In this document: piece after piece, positions 45,301-57,500 of the stretch
Position numbering within the stretch: the stretch's first letter is position 1
Layout: each line of letters begins with the position of its first letter
NCBI GenBank assembly: GCA_958450365.1
Contig: CAUEEP010000924.1
Span: 1,498,501-1,562,500 of the forward strand
Direction of reading: 5' to 3'
Length of the DNA: 64,000 bases
DNA from: Mesorhabditis belari
Taxonomy: Eukaryota; Nematoda; Chromadorea; Rhabditida; Rhabditidae
Made by a program: the position numbers and the translations under genes
The notes under the pieces: generated by a model
Database searches by the model: none
The model's input: the letters and a program-made list of their open reading frames with translations, nothing else
Told to the model about the DNA's origin: nothing

Positions 45301-46883
45301 CGGCAAATGTATCAGCTGAAGAAGTGATCGCTGAAATTGGAAAAGATAACCTCACAGCCTTGCTAACAGAAAATACAAAACATAGTAAATTCAACGAATG
45401 AAACTTGTTTCTAAGAATAAACTTGATTTAGTGAAAGAATTCAACCTCAGACCCAGAGCTTTGCATTGTTTTGGAGAAGCCCAACGGGTGAACGATTTCG
45501 AAGAAGCTTGTAAACGAGAGGATCTCATTGCAATGGGTCAACTTATGAATCAAAGTCATAAAAGGTCTGCAGGCTTAAGTACGACAGAAAGGTTGTGTTT
45601 ATCAAAACTAATTTGCCCTGTATTACGAATTACTAGTGTGTTATCCGTTGAATTCACTAGACGTGTGAGCTCTGTGATCTGTGATCTGTGAGCTTTCGCT
45701 TGAATAAATAACAAAACCAAGTTTATTCAATACCCGTGGGGCAAAGCGTGTGAAAATGAGGAAAGATTCTGACTAAATGGGGAAGAAGGCGTCCTTTTTA
45801 TACACGTGTGAGCCCGACTTTGTTTAGAGTACGGTATTTCTGGTGTCTTATTAGATTTCGGCAGCTTTTTGGTGACTCGTCGTCACAGGGTTTCTGTGTT
45901 TAGTCCAAAGAATGATCAATTCATTTTAGTTTACAAGAAAACTACGAGAACACGAGTCCAGGGATCGATAAGTTGATCAATGAGTGCAAGTGAGTTTGAA
46001 ATTTTGCTGGCTAGCAGTTAAGCAACAGCTAAGGTAAACAATAAATCTGCCTAAACATAAAAATCTAGCAAAATCTCAGAAAAGCTAATGTTCTTGGAGT
46101 GCGAATGACTGGCGGTGGTTGGGGCGGTTGTTTGGTGGCTTTGATCGACAAAAATAATCCGGTAGTTTTCTTACTGTTGTTAACCGATTCCCGCTCGGGT
46201 CTGAGGTCTGAGGTATGGGGACACCTCTGAGGTATGGGAATACCGTAAACCCCGAGGTATGGGGATACCCCTGAGGTATGGGAATACCGTAAACCCCGAG
46301 GTATGGGAATACCTCAGGGGTATCCCCATACCTCAGGGTTTACGTTTACGCAAACGCACGGCTTCTGGCAAAAGATTTTGATATATATGCACTATAAACG
46401 CAAAAAAATTTTGATCATTTTGATCACTTTTGGTTTAATTACCCAGCTTTGCTTTAGCAACAAAAAATTTAGTGCTTGCGTAGGTATTTCGTTTTTCCGC
46501 AGGTATTTTTTGTAAGTATTTCGGTTATATTCGGCTCCCCACTCCGGAAAAACCCCCAGATGCACGTTTTCAACTTGTTCTAACCTATTTTTCAGCTAAA
46601 GTACGCGCTATTTTCGGCCTTAGGGTTTACTAAAGTTGAAAACTAAACCGGATTCCAATTCCTCGTCCCGAAAAAACCCTAGGTAAAGATTTTCATTTTC
46701 AGATCTACAGTTAGCATAGAACTCTGTCGTCTGAATGGCCAGTTAATCGAAAAATGACTTCGTCGCAAATGTATTAAATTGAAAATCATAGAATTTCAGA
46801 TTGATCTCTCACAGCTCAATGTGCTCTTTAACTCTTCACCTTGCCAAGGAATCACTTTTGAGGAACTTTATGATCAGAAATAA
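42349..46883 (+). CDS. GALK2-like galactokinase, apparently lacking its middle
   Basis: Exons by phase: 42349-42427 (CPGRVNLIG), 44166-44292 (DYNGYGVLPMAI), ~44490-44650 (DYPLCGWKGVLEA), 44692-44803 (PPSSGLSSSSALV, the ATP-binding GHMP motif), 44855-44933 (GGGMDQACE), 45295-45384, 45432-45564 (LRPRALHCFGEA, MNQSHK), 45929-45989, 46080-46161 (MTGGGWGGCLVALI) and 46800-46883. GYxVLPMAI favours N-acetylgalactosamine/galactose kinase 2, which phosphorylates the sugar C1-OH. Two defects are visible. The sugar-binding GEH-x-DY motif reads GGSIDY across the first intron, and the conserved block after GGGMDQ (FxxANS...NKA...FNxRVxECR, about 90-100 residues) was not found in the 361-bp gap. A Tc1 element occupies intron 1. 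A degenerating gene is likely. Confidence 0.75.
42492..44128 (+). mobile_element. Tc1-like transposon with ~225-bp inverted ends
   Basis: 1,637 bp, ends CACTGGTGGTCATATGTATT with complement at 44109-44128, TA on both sides. The inverted repeats continue to about 42,716 and 43,905, including AAGGACGGAAAAGACACCTC. Inserted in the first intron of the galactokinase-like gene, same strand. Confidence 0.93.
42785..43886 (+). pseudogene. Tc1-family transposase, frameshifted near the end
   Basis: Start MPYLLTPIKEKIVEGRRNG; paired helix-turn-helix region (AEQFGCSESTVKRLF), SDETKVNLY with the first catalytic Asp, then a 44-nt intron (43365-43408) joining CWG to AMTRNVVGP as in Tc1. YQDNSPVHTSKL and SPDLNVIENLW supply the second Asp and the Glu. 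The spacing between them is longer than the usual 34. Near 43,755 the frame must shift to recover the C-terminus (LVDSMPRRIEKVIQAKGGP, stop 43884-43886). Probably inactive, but only mildly damaged. Confidence 0.85.
46200..46345. repeat. Tandem and palindromic GAGGTATGGG repeat
   Basis: Units GAGGTATGGGNATACC appear five to six times, partly inverted around 46,300-46,340, with CCGTAAACCCC between them. It can form a long hairpin. It lies in the last galactokinase-like intron. Confidence 0.85.
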
Positions 46884-47269
46884 ATCATTATACAAAAAGA
46901 ATAACGATAAAAATTGCGAGCAAAAACGACGCAAACATTATTTGTGAGTCGGTTTAGTTCTTCAACTTCATTGAGAACAAAGTGCAATAAAAGAGGAAGT
47001 AATTGAAAGATTTTTGACCATCCCAGGCACACTCTACGACTCCGATTAATCATCAATTCTCCAATAGTAGATTCTCAATTATTTTTGCAATTTATAAACA
47101 ATTTTTCTTTTTTTTCAACCTCCGAGGTTCACGCCACTGCCAATTATAGAAAAATTTATTTTTGTGATAAAATAGCATTCGATCTTCAAAAAGTTACCCT
47201 TGGGAGTCCGCCTCGCGATTGCCAATTAACGGGAATTCTCAGAAAGGTAGAAATGCATTGAAAACTTTC

Positions 47270-47553
47270 CGATTCATTCTTCAAATCTTACTCTGTCGAG
47301 ACTATTCAGTGATGAACTGCACTGATATAACAAAATATACGACAAACGGCGTCTTGAAAGGACTTCTCTCTTTTCAAATCATTTGCTCATTCTCAACAAT
47401 AGTCGCCATTTTTGTAACATCCAAGCGAGTCTTCACGTCGATTCTCATCGATTCGACCTTCAAGGAGCACTTATTTTGTTGCTATGTGGTGCATCTTATA
47501 CAGGCGTTTTCGATGTTTTCCTCACAGGTATTTCAATGGATAATGAGTATCTA
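47270..47553 (+). pseudogene. Possible nematode chemoreceptor (7TM) N-terminal fragment
   Basis: Open frame of 94 codons with MNCTDITKYTTNG followed by a hydrophobic helix (LLSFQIICSFSTIVAIFVTS) and another after DSTFKEHLFCCYVVHL. The order Asn/Cys ectodomain, TM1, short loop, TM2 resembles nematode serpentine receptors of the sra/srb type. The frame is cut by the mariner derivative inserted at the TA of 47552, and no further TM exons were found beyond it. Recognition is tentative. Confidence 0.33.
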
Positions 47554-48092
47554 TTAGGGTGGTGCAAAAGAAACTGCCGATTTGACGGTAAATTCAAAAA
47601 AAAGATGGCGTTCGATGGTGACATGATCACAATGGAATATTTTCGCAAAATCTCGAGCAGATTGGCATGGCTCGGTCTGAATAACGTCCCTCAGCTTGGC
47701 TTCGTTCACGACTGGCCTCGAACCGTGCTCGTAATCTTCCAAAGTCTCGTCTCCCTCTCGGAATCGTTGAAACCAAGTCTGACACTGCCTGAGAGACAAA
47801 CTGCCATCTCCAAAAGCAGCACAGAGAGAACCATGCGATTCGGCAGCAGACTTTCCAATTTTGAAGTTAAACAGTAATGCTGCTCGTAGCACAAACTTTT
47901 GCTTCACCATGATCTAAATGAAAAATATAAGCATTTCTAAATAAAATAAACAAGAACCAAAAAATCCAAATTTCGAAATAAATAGCAAACAAATATGCGA
48001 AGAAAACATAAAAAAAATAATGCCGTTAGCATTGCTCGCTTCCGATAAATGAGAGCTGATACCCATCGGCAGTTTCTTTTGCACCACCTTAA
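47554..48092 (-). mobile_element. Internally deleted mariner
   Basis: Ends TTAGGGTGGTGCAAAAGAAA and complement, TA on both sides. The minus strand keeps the transposase N-terminus (MVKQKFVLRAALLFNFKIGK, helix-turn-helix, FQRFREGDETLEDYE) from 47910 to about 47,590, then joins directly to the other end. The catalytic domain is deleted. Confidence 0.88.
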
Positions 48093-48160
48093 TATTAGGT
48101 ACATGCATAAGAAATGCGGACTTCAACATTTTCATAAATTTCCAACGATAGAAACCTGAT

Positions 48161-48941
48161 ATCGATGAATGTTATAAACTATTTGAAAGTTGTAAATCTC
48201 CTCTACAAAATAGGCTAAAACGTGTTTCAATTAATCGAACCATTGAAGAAATTTCGAGGGCGAAATGCGAGTGACCAAAAAAGGAATCGAGTCACTTTAG
48301 GAACAAGCTTAGTGTGGTCAAAATAGAGTTAGATTCCCAAAATTGAAGATTCAGGTTTCTATCGTTGGAAATTTATGAAAATGTTGAAATCCGCATTTCT
48401 TATGCCTAATAGGTAACATTAGAGGTGTTACCTTTTGAGTTATTATTAAAATTAAATCACAAACTTGGTTTACGTTTAGTACTAGTAACTAGAGGGCGTT
48501 CCTCTCAAAGAAGTCTTTCTAAAATGAGGCCACCGTAGTTCATTAACTACCAAACTACCGTAGCGAATGGTCATTTGGTTAATGCGCTTGTTTCTAAAGC
48601 TTGTTTCTAAAAATCTATTTCCAATTGGGAGCCGAGTGAAGAATCCGGAACTTTTCGTAACCGGACCACAATGAAGGACAAAACTAACTGTTAAGAAATG
48701 CGAATTTCAACATTTTCATAAATTTCCAACGATAGAAACCTGAATCTTCAATTTTGGGAATCCAACTCTATTTTGACCACACTAAGCTTGTTCCTAAAGT
48801 GACTCGATTCCTTTTTTGGTCACTCGCATTTCGCCCTCGAAATTTCTTCAATGGTTCGATTAATTGAAACACGTTTTAGCCTATTTTGTAGAGGAGATTT
48901 ACAACTTTCAAATAGTTTATAACATTCATCGATATCAGTTT
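48161..48941. mobile_element. Foldback element
   Basis: Arms 48161-48405 and 48690-48941 are reverse complements at over 95%. The left arm also carries an outer small inverted copy of its inner end (TTCATAAATTTCCAACGATAG at 48,135). No coding content. The centre (48406-48689) is unique. Confidence 0.85.
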
Positions 48942-48951
48942 TATCGATATC

Positions 48952-50830
48952 ACACAGTCTGGATCAAAAACCATTAGTTCCTCGTTCAGAATACATAACA
49001 CGATGGAATTCCCTTTATTACATGTTGTCTGATTGCATAACATTGGTGCTTTTAAAGTATCTTATAATTTGAATCGTTTTTAGTGGGCTGCCTTTCCTCA
49101 GTTTACTCATACCTGTATATGCAGAAAGCTGCATCGTGAAGTTTTTGGACGACCAAATATCAGTAGTCAACGCGATTTTGTCGGCTTCTTGCAGTGCCTC
49201 CTTTTTCTAGTACAATAAATTAGGATAGCAGTTGGGTAAAAAACTTACATTTGCTTCAACATTCGCATTCAGTAGATCAATCGATTCCATTAATCTTTTT
49301 CTTGTCAAAACATATCCCGATTGTGTGATTTCCAAAGCTGAGCGAAAACTCGGAGAATCTATCTAAGTTATATTAAATATCTAAGTTATATTGGCAAGAA
49401 GCCGACAAAATCGCGTTGACTACTGATATTTGGTCGTCCAAAAACTTCACGATGCAGCTTTCTGCATATACAGGTATGATTTCTCTGAATATTTTACATT
49501 TCTCATTACGCTTAGCTCATTACTTTGACAAAACGGGAGTTAAAAAGTCGTTGCTTTTGAAGACAAATGCTCTTTATGACAGGTAATACCTATCATATTT
49601 ATTGCATTTATCTTTTATTCTAGACATACATCGGACAATCTTTTGATAGATCTCTCATCAACTCTTCAACACTACAATCTTGCTGATAAAATAGTTGCTG
49701 CAGTCTCCGATGGGGCGGCTAATGTGCGGAAAGCGATTCGAGACGGAGGACACCAATGGTTTTTCAATCAAATTTCTTATTTGTAATATTGTTTCAGGGT
49801 GTATTGTACAAGCCATAAACTCAATCTGGTAGTGCAAAAAGTCTATAAGATTGCTTCACTCAAGCCGATTCTCAGTAAATTTAAAGAAACGATTAATTTA
49901 TTTCATCGGCATAACTTTTATCGAAAAATGTTTATCAGGCTTGTGGTTTTTTCTTTGTCTATAAGTCAAGTTTAGTTATTGCACACAGTCTGGATCAAAA
50001 ACCATTAGTTCCTCGTTCAGAATACATAACACGATGGAATTCCCTTTATTACATGTTGTCTGATTGCATAACATTGGTGCTTTTAAAGTATCTTATAATT
50101 TGAATCGTTTTTAGTGGGCTGCCTTTACTCAGTTTTGGCTTTCACAAAAGAAAGAGATTCTATCAAACGATTTGTGCTCGTCGTTAAAATTTGTGCTATC
50201 CTTGCACCATTTGACGAAGCTTCTAGACAAGTAAACTTGCTAACAGTAATTAAAATTTACTGATTTAGTTGTCTTATGAGGATGCTCACATTGCGATGAT
50301 TATCCCAACTCTGAAAAAATTGCAATTCCAAACGAAAATGTAAGAATACTTTTTACTTGTAATCTATGAGTTTAGGTTTTTGGCAAATGAAGAAGTTTTC
50401 TTTTTTGATGAAAATTTGATGATTTCGCAACCTATCAACATTTATTTGAACGAGGAGTAAAAACAAATGAGATACGAAGAAGAAGGAGACAAAATTTCCG
50501 AAGAAACCCAAGATTTCTTGAAATTTTCCGTGCTAATCCGGAGTTTAAACCTGCGGTCAATAATCTCCGGATGGTAACTGATCCTGATAACTGGTAAGTG
50601 ATCAAAAGAAACAAACGAGTCTCTGAATTGTCAAGTTGTTGGGCAAAAATTTCTCTTTGCCGACAATCTCGTTGACCCCAAAAAACGTCACTCCAGCCGG
50701 GAATTCTGAGGCGCAAAATGATTTGGTTAAAGATCTCTTGTCTTGTGACGAAATCAAGGAATAACTTGCTATAGAAATAGTTGAAAATCTCGTTAAATCT
50801 GCTTGCCGGAGTTGTTGTTATCAAACGAAA
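48952..50830 (+). mobile_element. Rearranged hAT transposon
   Basis: A plus-strand transposase can be followed in exons from 49392: ALTTDIWSSKNFTM, then AHYFDKTGVKKSLLLKTNA, ADKIVAAVSDGAANVRKAI, CTSHKLNLVVQKVYK, and near 50,030 SEYITRWNSLYYMLSDC, then AHIAMIIPTLKKLQF. These are hAT signatures (TTDxW; D-G-A-x-N; H-x-LNL; RWNS). Upstream, 48952-49385 is a scrambled block: a copy of the RWNS segment fused to an inverted copy of the TTDIW segment. The C-terminal dimerisation region is not intact. Beyond 50,830 to 51,538 no gene is seen. Confidence 0.82.
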
Positions 50831-51538
50831 GCTATTGTCTGATTTTCCTGAACAAATTAGCTGTATAATTGCTTTGTTGTTGATGTTTAATCTGCATTTT
50901 TAATCTGGCGAACGAGCGAATAATAGAAAATGACAAAAAAACAAAAGTCTCATAAGGGCTTATCATTAAAATACAAATCTTACCTGCTATGCTAATTTGT
51001 TTTTATGAAAAAACGGCCAGTGTAATGAAGAAGCTAATTTGCAGTTAATTTGCATACCAGAAACGGCCAGTGTAACCTTGAGCGGCGAATGTAAGGCGAA
51101 TCACACCCCGAACTGTATAATGTTTAAATTGTTAGAGATGGGTCGTCAAATGAGTAGGCTCAGATCCGATGGCTCAGATCCGAAACTTATCCACCGAATC
51201 CTTCTCAATTTTCCGTGACCGAAAAACTCGTAATGCTTGTTTGTTAGTGTTCTTTTCTTAACCCACCGTGCCTCAAATAAATGGGTGAATAGAGGAAGAT
51301 CATATTGAGCACTGTGGCTACTCCAATTGAAGGTTTTCTAAACAGCCTTTTTTTGAGAGTCGCAATTCTTCGAAGGAATTTTTATAATGGAATATAAGAC
51401 TGGAATATAAGAGTTTTTATACGACCAACTTCTCTAAATAAAAGCTATATACAGGGAGGTTTGTACAATGTAAGCACGAAAAAATTGTTCAATGCTTTAA
51501 GTGTTTCGTTTTTGTTCTACTTTTATTTGTCGATTTCG

Positions 51539-54500
51539 TCACCTCATTTGGACAGCAGAAATGAATGAATCTTGAAAAAGAAATATCAAATGATGACGAA
51601 AACAGAAGACGATGAATGCACAATATTTGATGTAACATTCTTTAACCTTATACATGAAATTAAAAACTTCATTTACAAAAAGAAAGTATTGATCAACAAA
51701 CGGCGCTATCGATAACGATACAACAAAGAGGCCTATTATCGTCAAAGAGCTCCACAAAAACATCTGAATCATTGAGCTCCTTTGCGCTTTCTTCCCATCA
51801 AACTTTTCCGTTCTATTAACAATTTTCGTTTTTAGAAGACTTAATGGTCTTCGAATGATCGTAAACAACTTTGGAATGTGAGAAAGTCTCAGTTTGGTTC
51901 CGCGCTCAAAAATTTCTTTTCCTATGCCCAGCTTTGTCACTTCTTCAAGAGTTACCATTTCTAAAAGGGCTTCAAAGCTTTTGCCATTGGTTTTCAGCGG
52001 GTTTTGATGCTCAGCAAGTTCTTCATAAATCCTCTTAAATAATTGATCGTTCAATGAATGAGAAAATTTTGCTTCGTCTAACCATTTGCGTTGTTCTTCT
52101 AACGACCCATTTGGGAGAACAATGTCTCGAAAGAATTCAACGCTAATTTTTGATATTGTGCTCGAGTGTTGCTTGAGTTTCTTCTTCACAATAGACAATT
52201 CCCTCAAAATTGGACATCCGTTTTCCTTTTGACAACATTTGACAAAAAATTTCTTGCAGATTTTCTCAACCAGATCCTCGTTTAGGTAATCAATTAGATC
52301 AAGTTCGCAAATTTCGACTTCAGAGTTTACGCAAGAAAGTTCACATGGAAACATCTCAAGGTTTCCATTCATACAGAGCACCATTTCGGGATTATCTTTG
52401 AGCGATAGTCTACTTAAAACCATGCACGATTCTCCTTCTTTTGAACTTTTTTGAACAGAAAAGTTTTCGAGGTCGGTGCCATCTCGCACAGTTTTCGTAA
52501 ATATGTGATTTGTGTGACAGCTCTGACAAATTGCGAAAGATCATCGAGATCCCGAATTTTAAAGAACAAATCCACAAGCTCAAAGTAGAGCTCGACGTAC
52601 TCTGGGAAGTGCTCGTCACAACACGAGTGACAAGTTATCGACAACCGGGGAACGCGCCATGATGGATGCATAATCTTGTGCGGATCATGGCGTGGCCTGT
52701 GCTCACAAAAATATTGGGGTGGAAAAGCGATCTCAAAGATGTATCCTTTAGCTGGTAGATCTTGCCCCTGGCTTTCAGAAGACCATCCACGAAGCTTTTC
52801 TTTCATTGTTTTTAGAGCCGGAGCGAAGAGTCGATGCAACACATCACCGCACTTCGAGAGAATATCCTCCGGTGTTGCCGATGTCGATATTGCTTTGTAA
52901 ACTTGTGGTGAAACGAAACATTTAATCATCTCAGAGCTTGTTGCTGCTTCGTGTGGCGTATAGTAAGGCAGCCGATCCCACCATTTCACCGGTGTTCTCT
53001 TCTCCGTTTGTTTTTGGCCATGTTTTCGATAGCGCCTCTTACAGGGGTAAAGCTCGCCAAAGTCGATGTGAAAATATTTCGAATAAAGACTGATGGTTAA
53101 CCAAAACTGTACAATAGTAAATAGACTTAAATCGGCTTTCGATTCACGATCAATAAGTTTCTTTTTCATCATTTTTCTTTCAACGTCGCATTCTCTAGTG
53201 ACAAGCTGGCTTAGGTAGTCGGCAAGTCCAAGATCTTCTTGGTCCCAATCAAAGTGATCAGTTCGAACTAAAGAAAGTTTACAGATTTTTTATTATTTGC
53301 AAAATAACAAACTTTCGTCTTCCTGAAACTTTGGAGGCTGTGGTAATTTTAAAAGCGTTTCCTTCTCGTCCTTCTTTGGCATAAAGGCAAGTTTTTCTTG
53401 TATTCTTTCATACAGCAACTAGACGAATATTTGGGAAAAATTTCAAAAAAGCGGTGTAACCTTTTTATGCATAGTCACATCGGCTAAAGCATGTAAAGCT
53501 TTAATTCGTTTGATCGGCTCAAATTGAACACAACTAAAAGCAAAACTGGTTGCAATATTTGGAACTTTTTTCCTCACCCAAATATAAGCTCCTTGAGGTA
53601 TGGATAACACACAAGCTTTTCCATTTGACTGAGATCTTTCTTTTGCCAAAATCTCGCTTTAAAGGCCTCGTTGTCGAAGTTGACACCAAAAAGGTTTCTA
53701 ACAAGGGAATGGTCTCAGTTCAAAGTTCGGAATCGACAGGAAACACAGTGCATAACATAGAATTGGTAATGGCGAACAAAGCGCGACAAAAATTCGCCGC
53801 TAATAGCCACGGAAACGCGAGGAATCTGGCAGAGATGAGCTCGTTGCCTAGTGGATAAAGGCTTAGGTCTGTGCAACGGCCGTCGTATTTTTGCCCTCGA
53901 GTTCACTTCCAACCAGTTGCCAAATTTTTTGTTTTTTTTTGCGACTCTTGGTACTATTTCGTCTTTAAAGAAAACTAAATTTCAATAAAATCAAATAAAT
54001 TTAACATTTTTGCCACATTTTTTGGACACTCTGCGATACAAGTTTTCAACCGGGAAAACGAGAAAATATACCAAAGTTACTTTCAATCACCCATAAACAA
54101 TTTGGAGCAAATTAATATTAGAAATTTCGTCTGTTTTCTTGGCATTCTAGTGGTTAAGTCGATGACAGTCGAGACAAAAGAAAAATTTGCATGTAGTTGG
54201 AATTGAACCCGAGAGCAAAAATAGGACTTTCATGGACCTAAGCCTTTATCCACTAGCACACGACCTCACCTCTGGATAGCGGCAAGAGAAGCCTTATAAA
54301 GGAAGCAGTTTTGAATCCCGATTTTGAATTCCGTTTTGTTTTGAATCACGATTGTGCCAGATTCCTCGCGTTTCCGCTTTATCGCTTTATCGACTAGGCC
54401 ACGGCTCATCTCTTCCCGGCAGCAAGAGAAGCCTTATAAAGGAATCAGTTTTGAATCTAATCTTGATTTTTCATGCCAGATTCCTCGCGTTTCCGTGGCT

Positions 54501-57500
54501 ATTAGCGGCGAATTTTTGTGGCGTTTTGTTCACCATTGCCGATTCGATGTTATGCACTGTGCTTCCCGTCGATTCCGAACTTTGAGCTGAGACCATTCCC
54601 TTGTAAGCATTTTTTGGTTAATTTTGCTATTATTAGCTTACCTTCGTTCAACCATTTCCCAACAAACAAGCCCCGCCGAGTACATGTCAGATGCATACGT
54701 GATCTATTAGGCAGAAAAGTATGAAACTTTCGTTTCTTTTATTTTGATTATTTTAAAATTTAAATATCTCGATGAATGTTTAACCGACTTTTATTCTCTT
54801 TTGTTATTTTTTTTAGCAAAAACGTGAAACTTTAATGGGTGCTTAGCGAAATATTAAATTTTAAATTGATCAAAATCTTGGGTTGCGGAGTATGACTTGG
54901 CGGCGACATCGAAAAGCTTTCCCCAGGCACAAAAAGGTATGTGTCAATGTATTAATATATATTAAAGCCTATGGTTTGTATCATCAAAAGGTTCATCATT
55001 TCTCTGTAAAATGGCTTTTGAGAGATTTTAATAAGTTTTTGTTTTTGTGGATTTTATGGGCTCCTAAACACCGCCAATCAAAATATTAGGCTGTAAAGAA
55101 CCTCGTCTTTTCGCACTTAAATATAACTCAACAATACATCAAACGCTTCCCGGTTTACTTCCCGCTTATAAAAGTAAATTTTATTCCTCATAATCACACA
55201 CGAAAATCAGAAACAGAAATATTCGCATTTGCGTCATTTGCTGAATGTCACAAAGAGTCCGTTTATTGAGTCAAATTTGAGTTTTTAGAAAATACTACTT
55301 TTCTAAAGTTATTTCATAAAAAACAGAAATAATTTGACTAAATTGCTGATTTTTGCTTTTGACAAAAGACAATAAACAGGTTTTTTTTTCCAAAAACAAC
55401 TTTTAAACTTTTTGAGAAGTCACCATTTTTTGAGTAACTTCAGCAAAACTATGGTAAAATTTTTATTTAGTTTACGAATTTTTGACTTTTAAAAAGAAAC
55501 TTGTATTAAACAGTTCCCGCTATCAAAAACTGAAAACCGTTTGAAGATATCTTTTATAGGTAAAAAGTTATACGACGTTGAACTGACGCGACAAAGTCTT
55601 TCTTTGCAGCCTAATAGCAATGAGTTTGATTCGTTGTTTGACCATTTCTTCTTCGGCAACTTATTTGTTGCTAATAGAAAGAAGATAGAGCATATTTGAT
55701 TAGCCAAATTTTTAAAGCGATACCTCTTCTCTTTTCCTTAAATGACTATTTTCAGGATTTACGAAAAATGGAACTTTTGTTGAATTGGGACGCTTCCTAA
55801 GTTTTCTTTCAAATGCCATTTTGTTTAAAAATTATTGGAAATTATACTATTCTTAAAAATTGATAATCATTTAATAAAGATTACCAAGTTTTCTAGGGAT
55901 TTCTTTGAATTTCGCTGCCATTACATATTCGCTAACCTAGTAGAAAACGAGATTTTCATACTTTCCCAATCAATCAAGCAAAATATTGGGTTGTCCAGTT
56001 ATGAATGCGCGTTTTTTACTATTTTGTAAATTTCTCAAGATACCGAAATCAAGAAAAAGATATATATGAGTATTATTCGAAAGCTGAAGATCTCCTCTAC
56101 ATTTTGATATAAAAAGTTTTTGAATTTGTTCAGCTTTTGGGCAAATTGACTGCACAGAAGAAGAGGTGGCCAAAAATGGAAGGGTGCCTTTGGATCAAGT
56201 TTTGGCTCCGCTCAAATTGAGTTAACCGTTTGATGTTTGGCCAATAGATATATCAATACAACTTTTTTTAAATATAATAATTTCAGAGCATCTTTGCTTT
56301 TCTTTTCTTTTCTGGGCGGTGATTTTGCACCATAAAACTTGAGGAATAGCTAAGCTGAAATGGGTTTTTTTTGAAAACGACCTCTCCCTTTGTGCAGTCA
56401 ATTTCCCAAAAAGTTGAATGAATTCGAAAACTTTTTTATTCCAAAATGTAGAGGAGACCTTCAGCTTTCGAATGATATATAACACTCATATACATCTGTT
56501 CGATATCTTGCGAAATTTACAAAATAGTAGAAACGCGCATTCATAACTGGACAACCCAATAGCAGATATTTTAATTTGCCTATTAAGTCTACTTTTATAC
56601 TTCAGAATCAAATGATTGTAAATTTGAACAATTTCTACCTGAGGATAGTCTAAAAGATGTCCGAATTTCAGTTCAGGGCACCGATATTTTTGGTGCCCCG
56701 CATAGGAATCGTCAATGGTTGCCCTATCAGTAGTCCGACACGCAAACGGTTTTGCACTTCCGAAATCTCCCAGTATTAAATGAAAAAGGTGATCAATCAG
56801 AATACTGAAAATGTAGATTATACGCTGAGTTGATTGCTGAATATCAACTTATCCGGGGCAATGTCTCGATGAAGGACGCTTTTTTGTTGGAGAAATACGA
56901 GAACGCTAAACAGTTGTTCCATCCAGCAAACCACCGTCAACATTGAATATGAGTATTTTGGATTGAAAATGCCTAGAAAAGAGTGAAAATTTGAAAATCT
57001 TTTTCGAATATGTTAGAGGGAAAAGGTGAGAAGCCTACAGCGTGGAGAAACTTCTAAACTTTTAAAAACTTCGTGATCTTTTAAAAATGGAATCGCCTTT
57101 TGTCGAAAGCTTTTTATTTCATTCTTGAGTCTGTTCTTGAATTTGTTCTTTTATTTTGGTTCCCTAGCCACTTCTGTAGTCTTTTCATTTTTTTACTTCA
57201 TTCAGCCAATATTTTAATAAAAAAAACCGGTTTTGATATGCTTAGTCCCACCCGGGGATGTGTGGATTCGAAAAAACCCGGATCCTTCATTGTTCAAATT
57301 ACCGTATTCTCCCTAATAGTATTGCACCCTGAGCGTCACCTAAATTGCTCGAAATCTCGAAAACCGCTTATCAGAACCTATCGATGTGGGGTCGAAAAAT
57401 GTAGCTGACGATGAGATCTTGTGGGGGATTAGAGTGTTGAGTGTAATACGTAGTAGACATGAGCTTGGAAAGGGATTTTAATGATATGAGATGGGATGGG

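Noticed and set aside
47383..47877. 164-codon plus-strand frame
   Set aside because: It runs across the mariner border and is antisense to the transposase N-terminus.
50435..50824. 129-codon minus-strand frame
   Set aside because: Antisense of the decayed hAT transposase.
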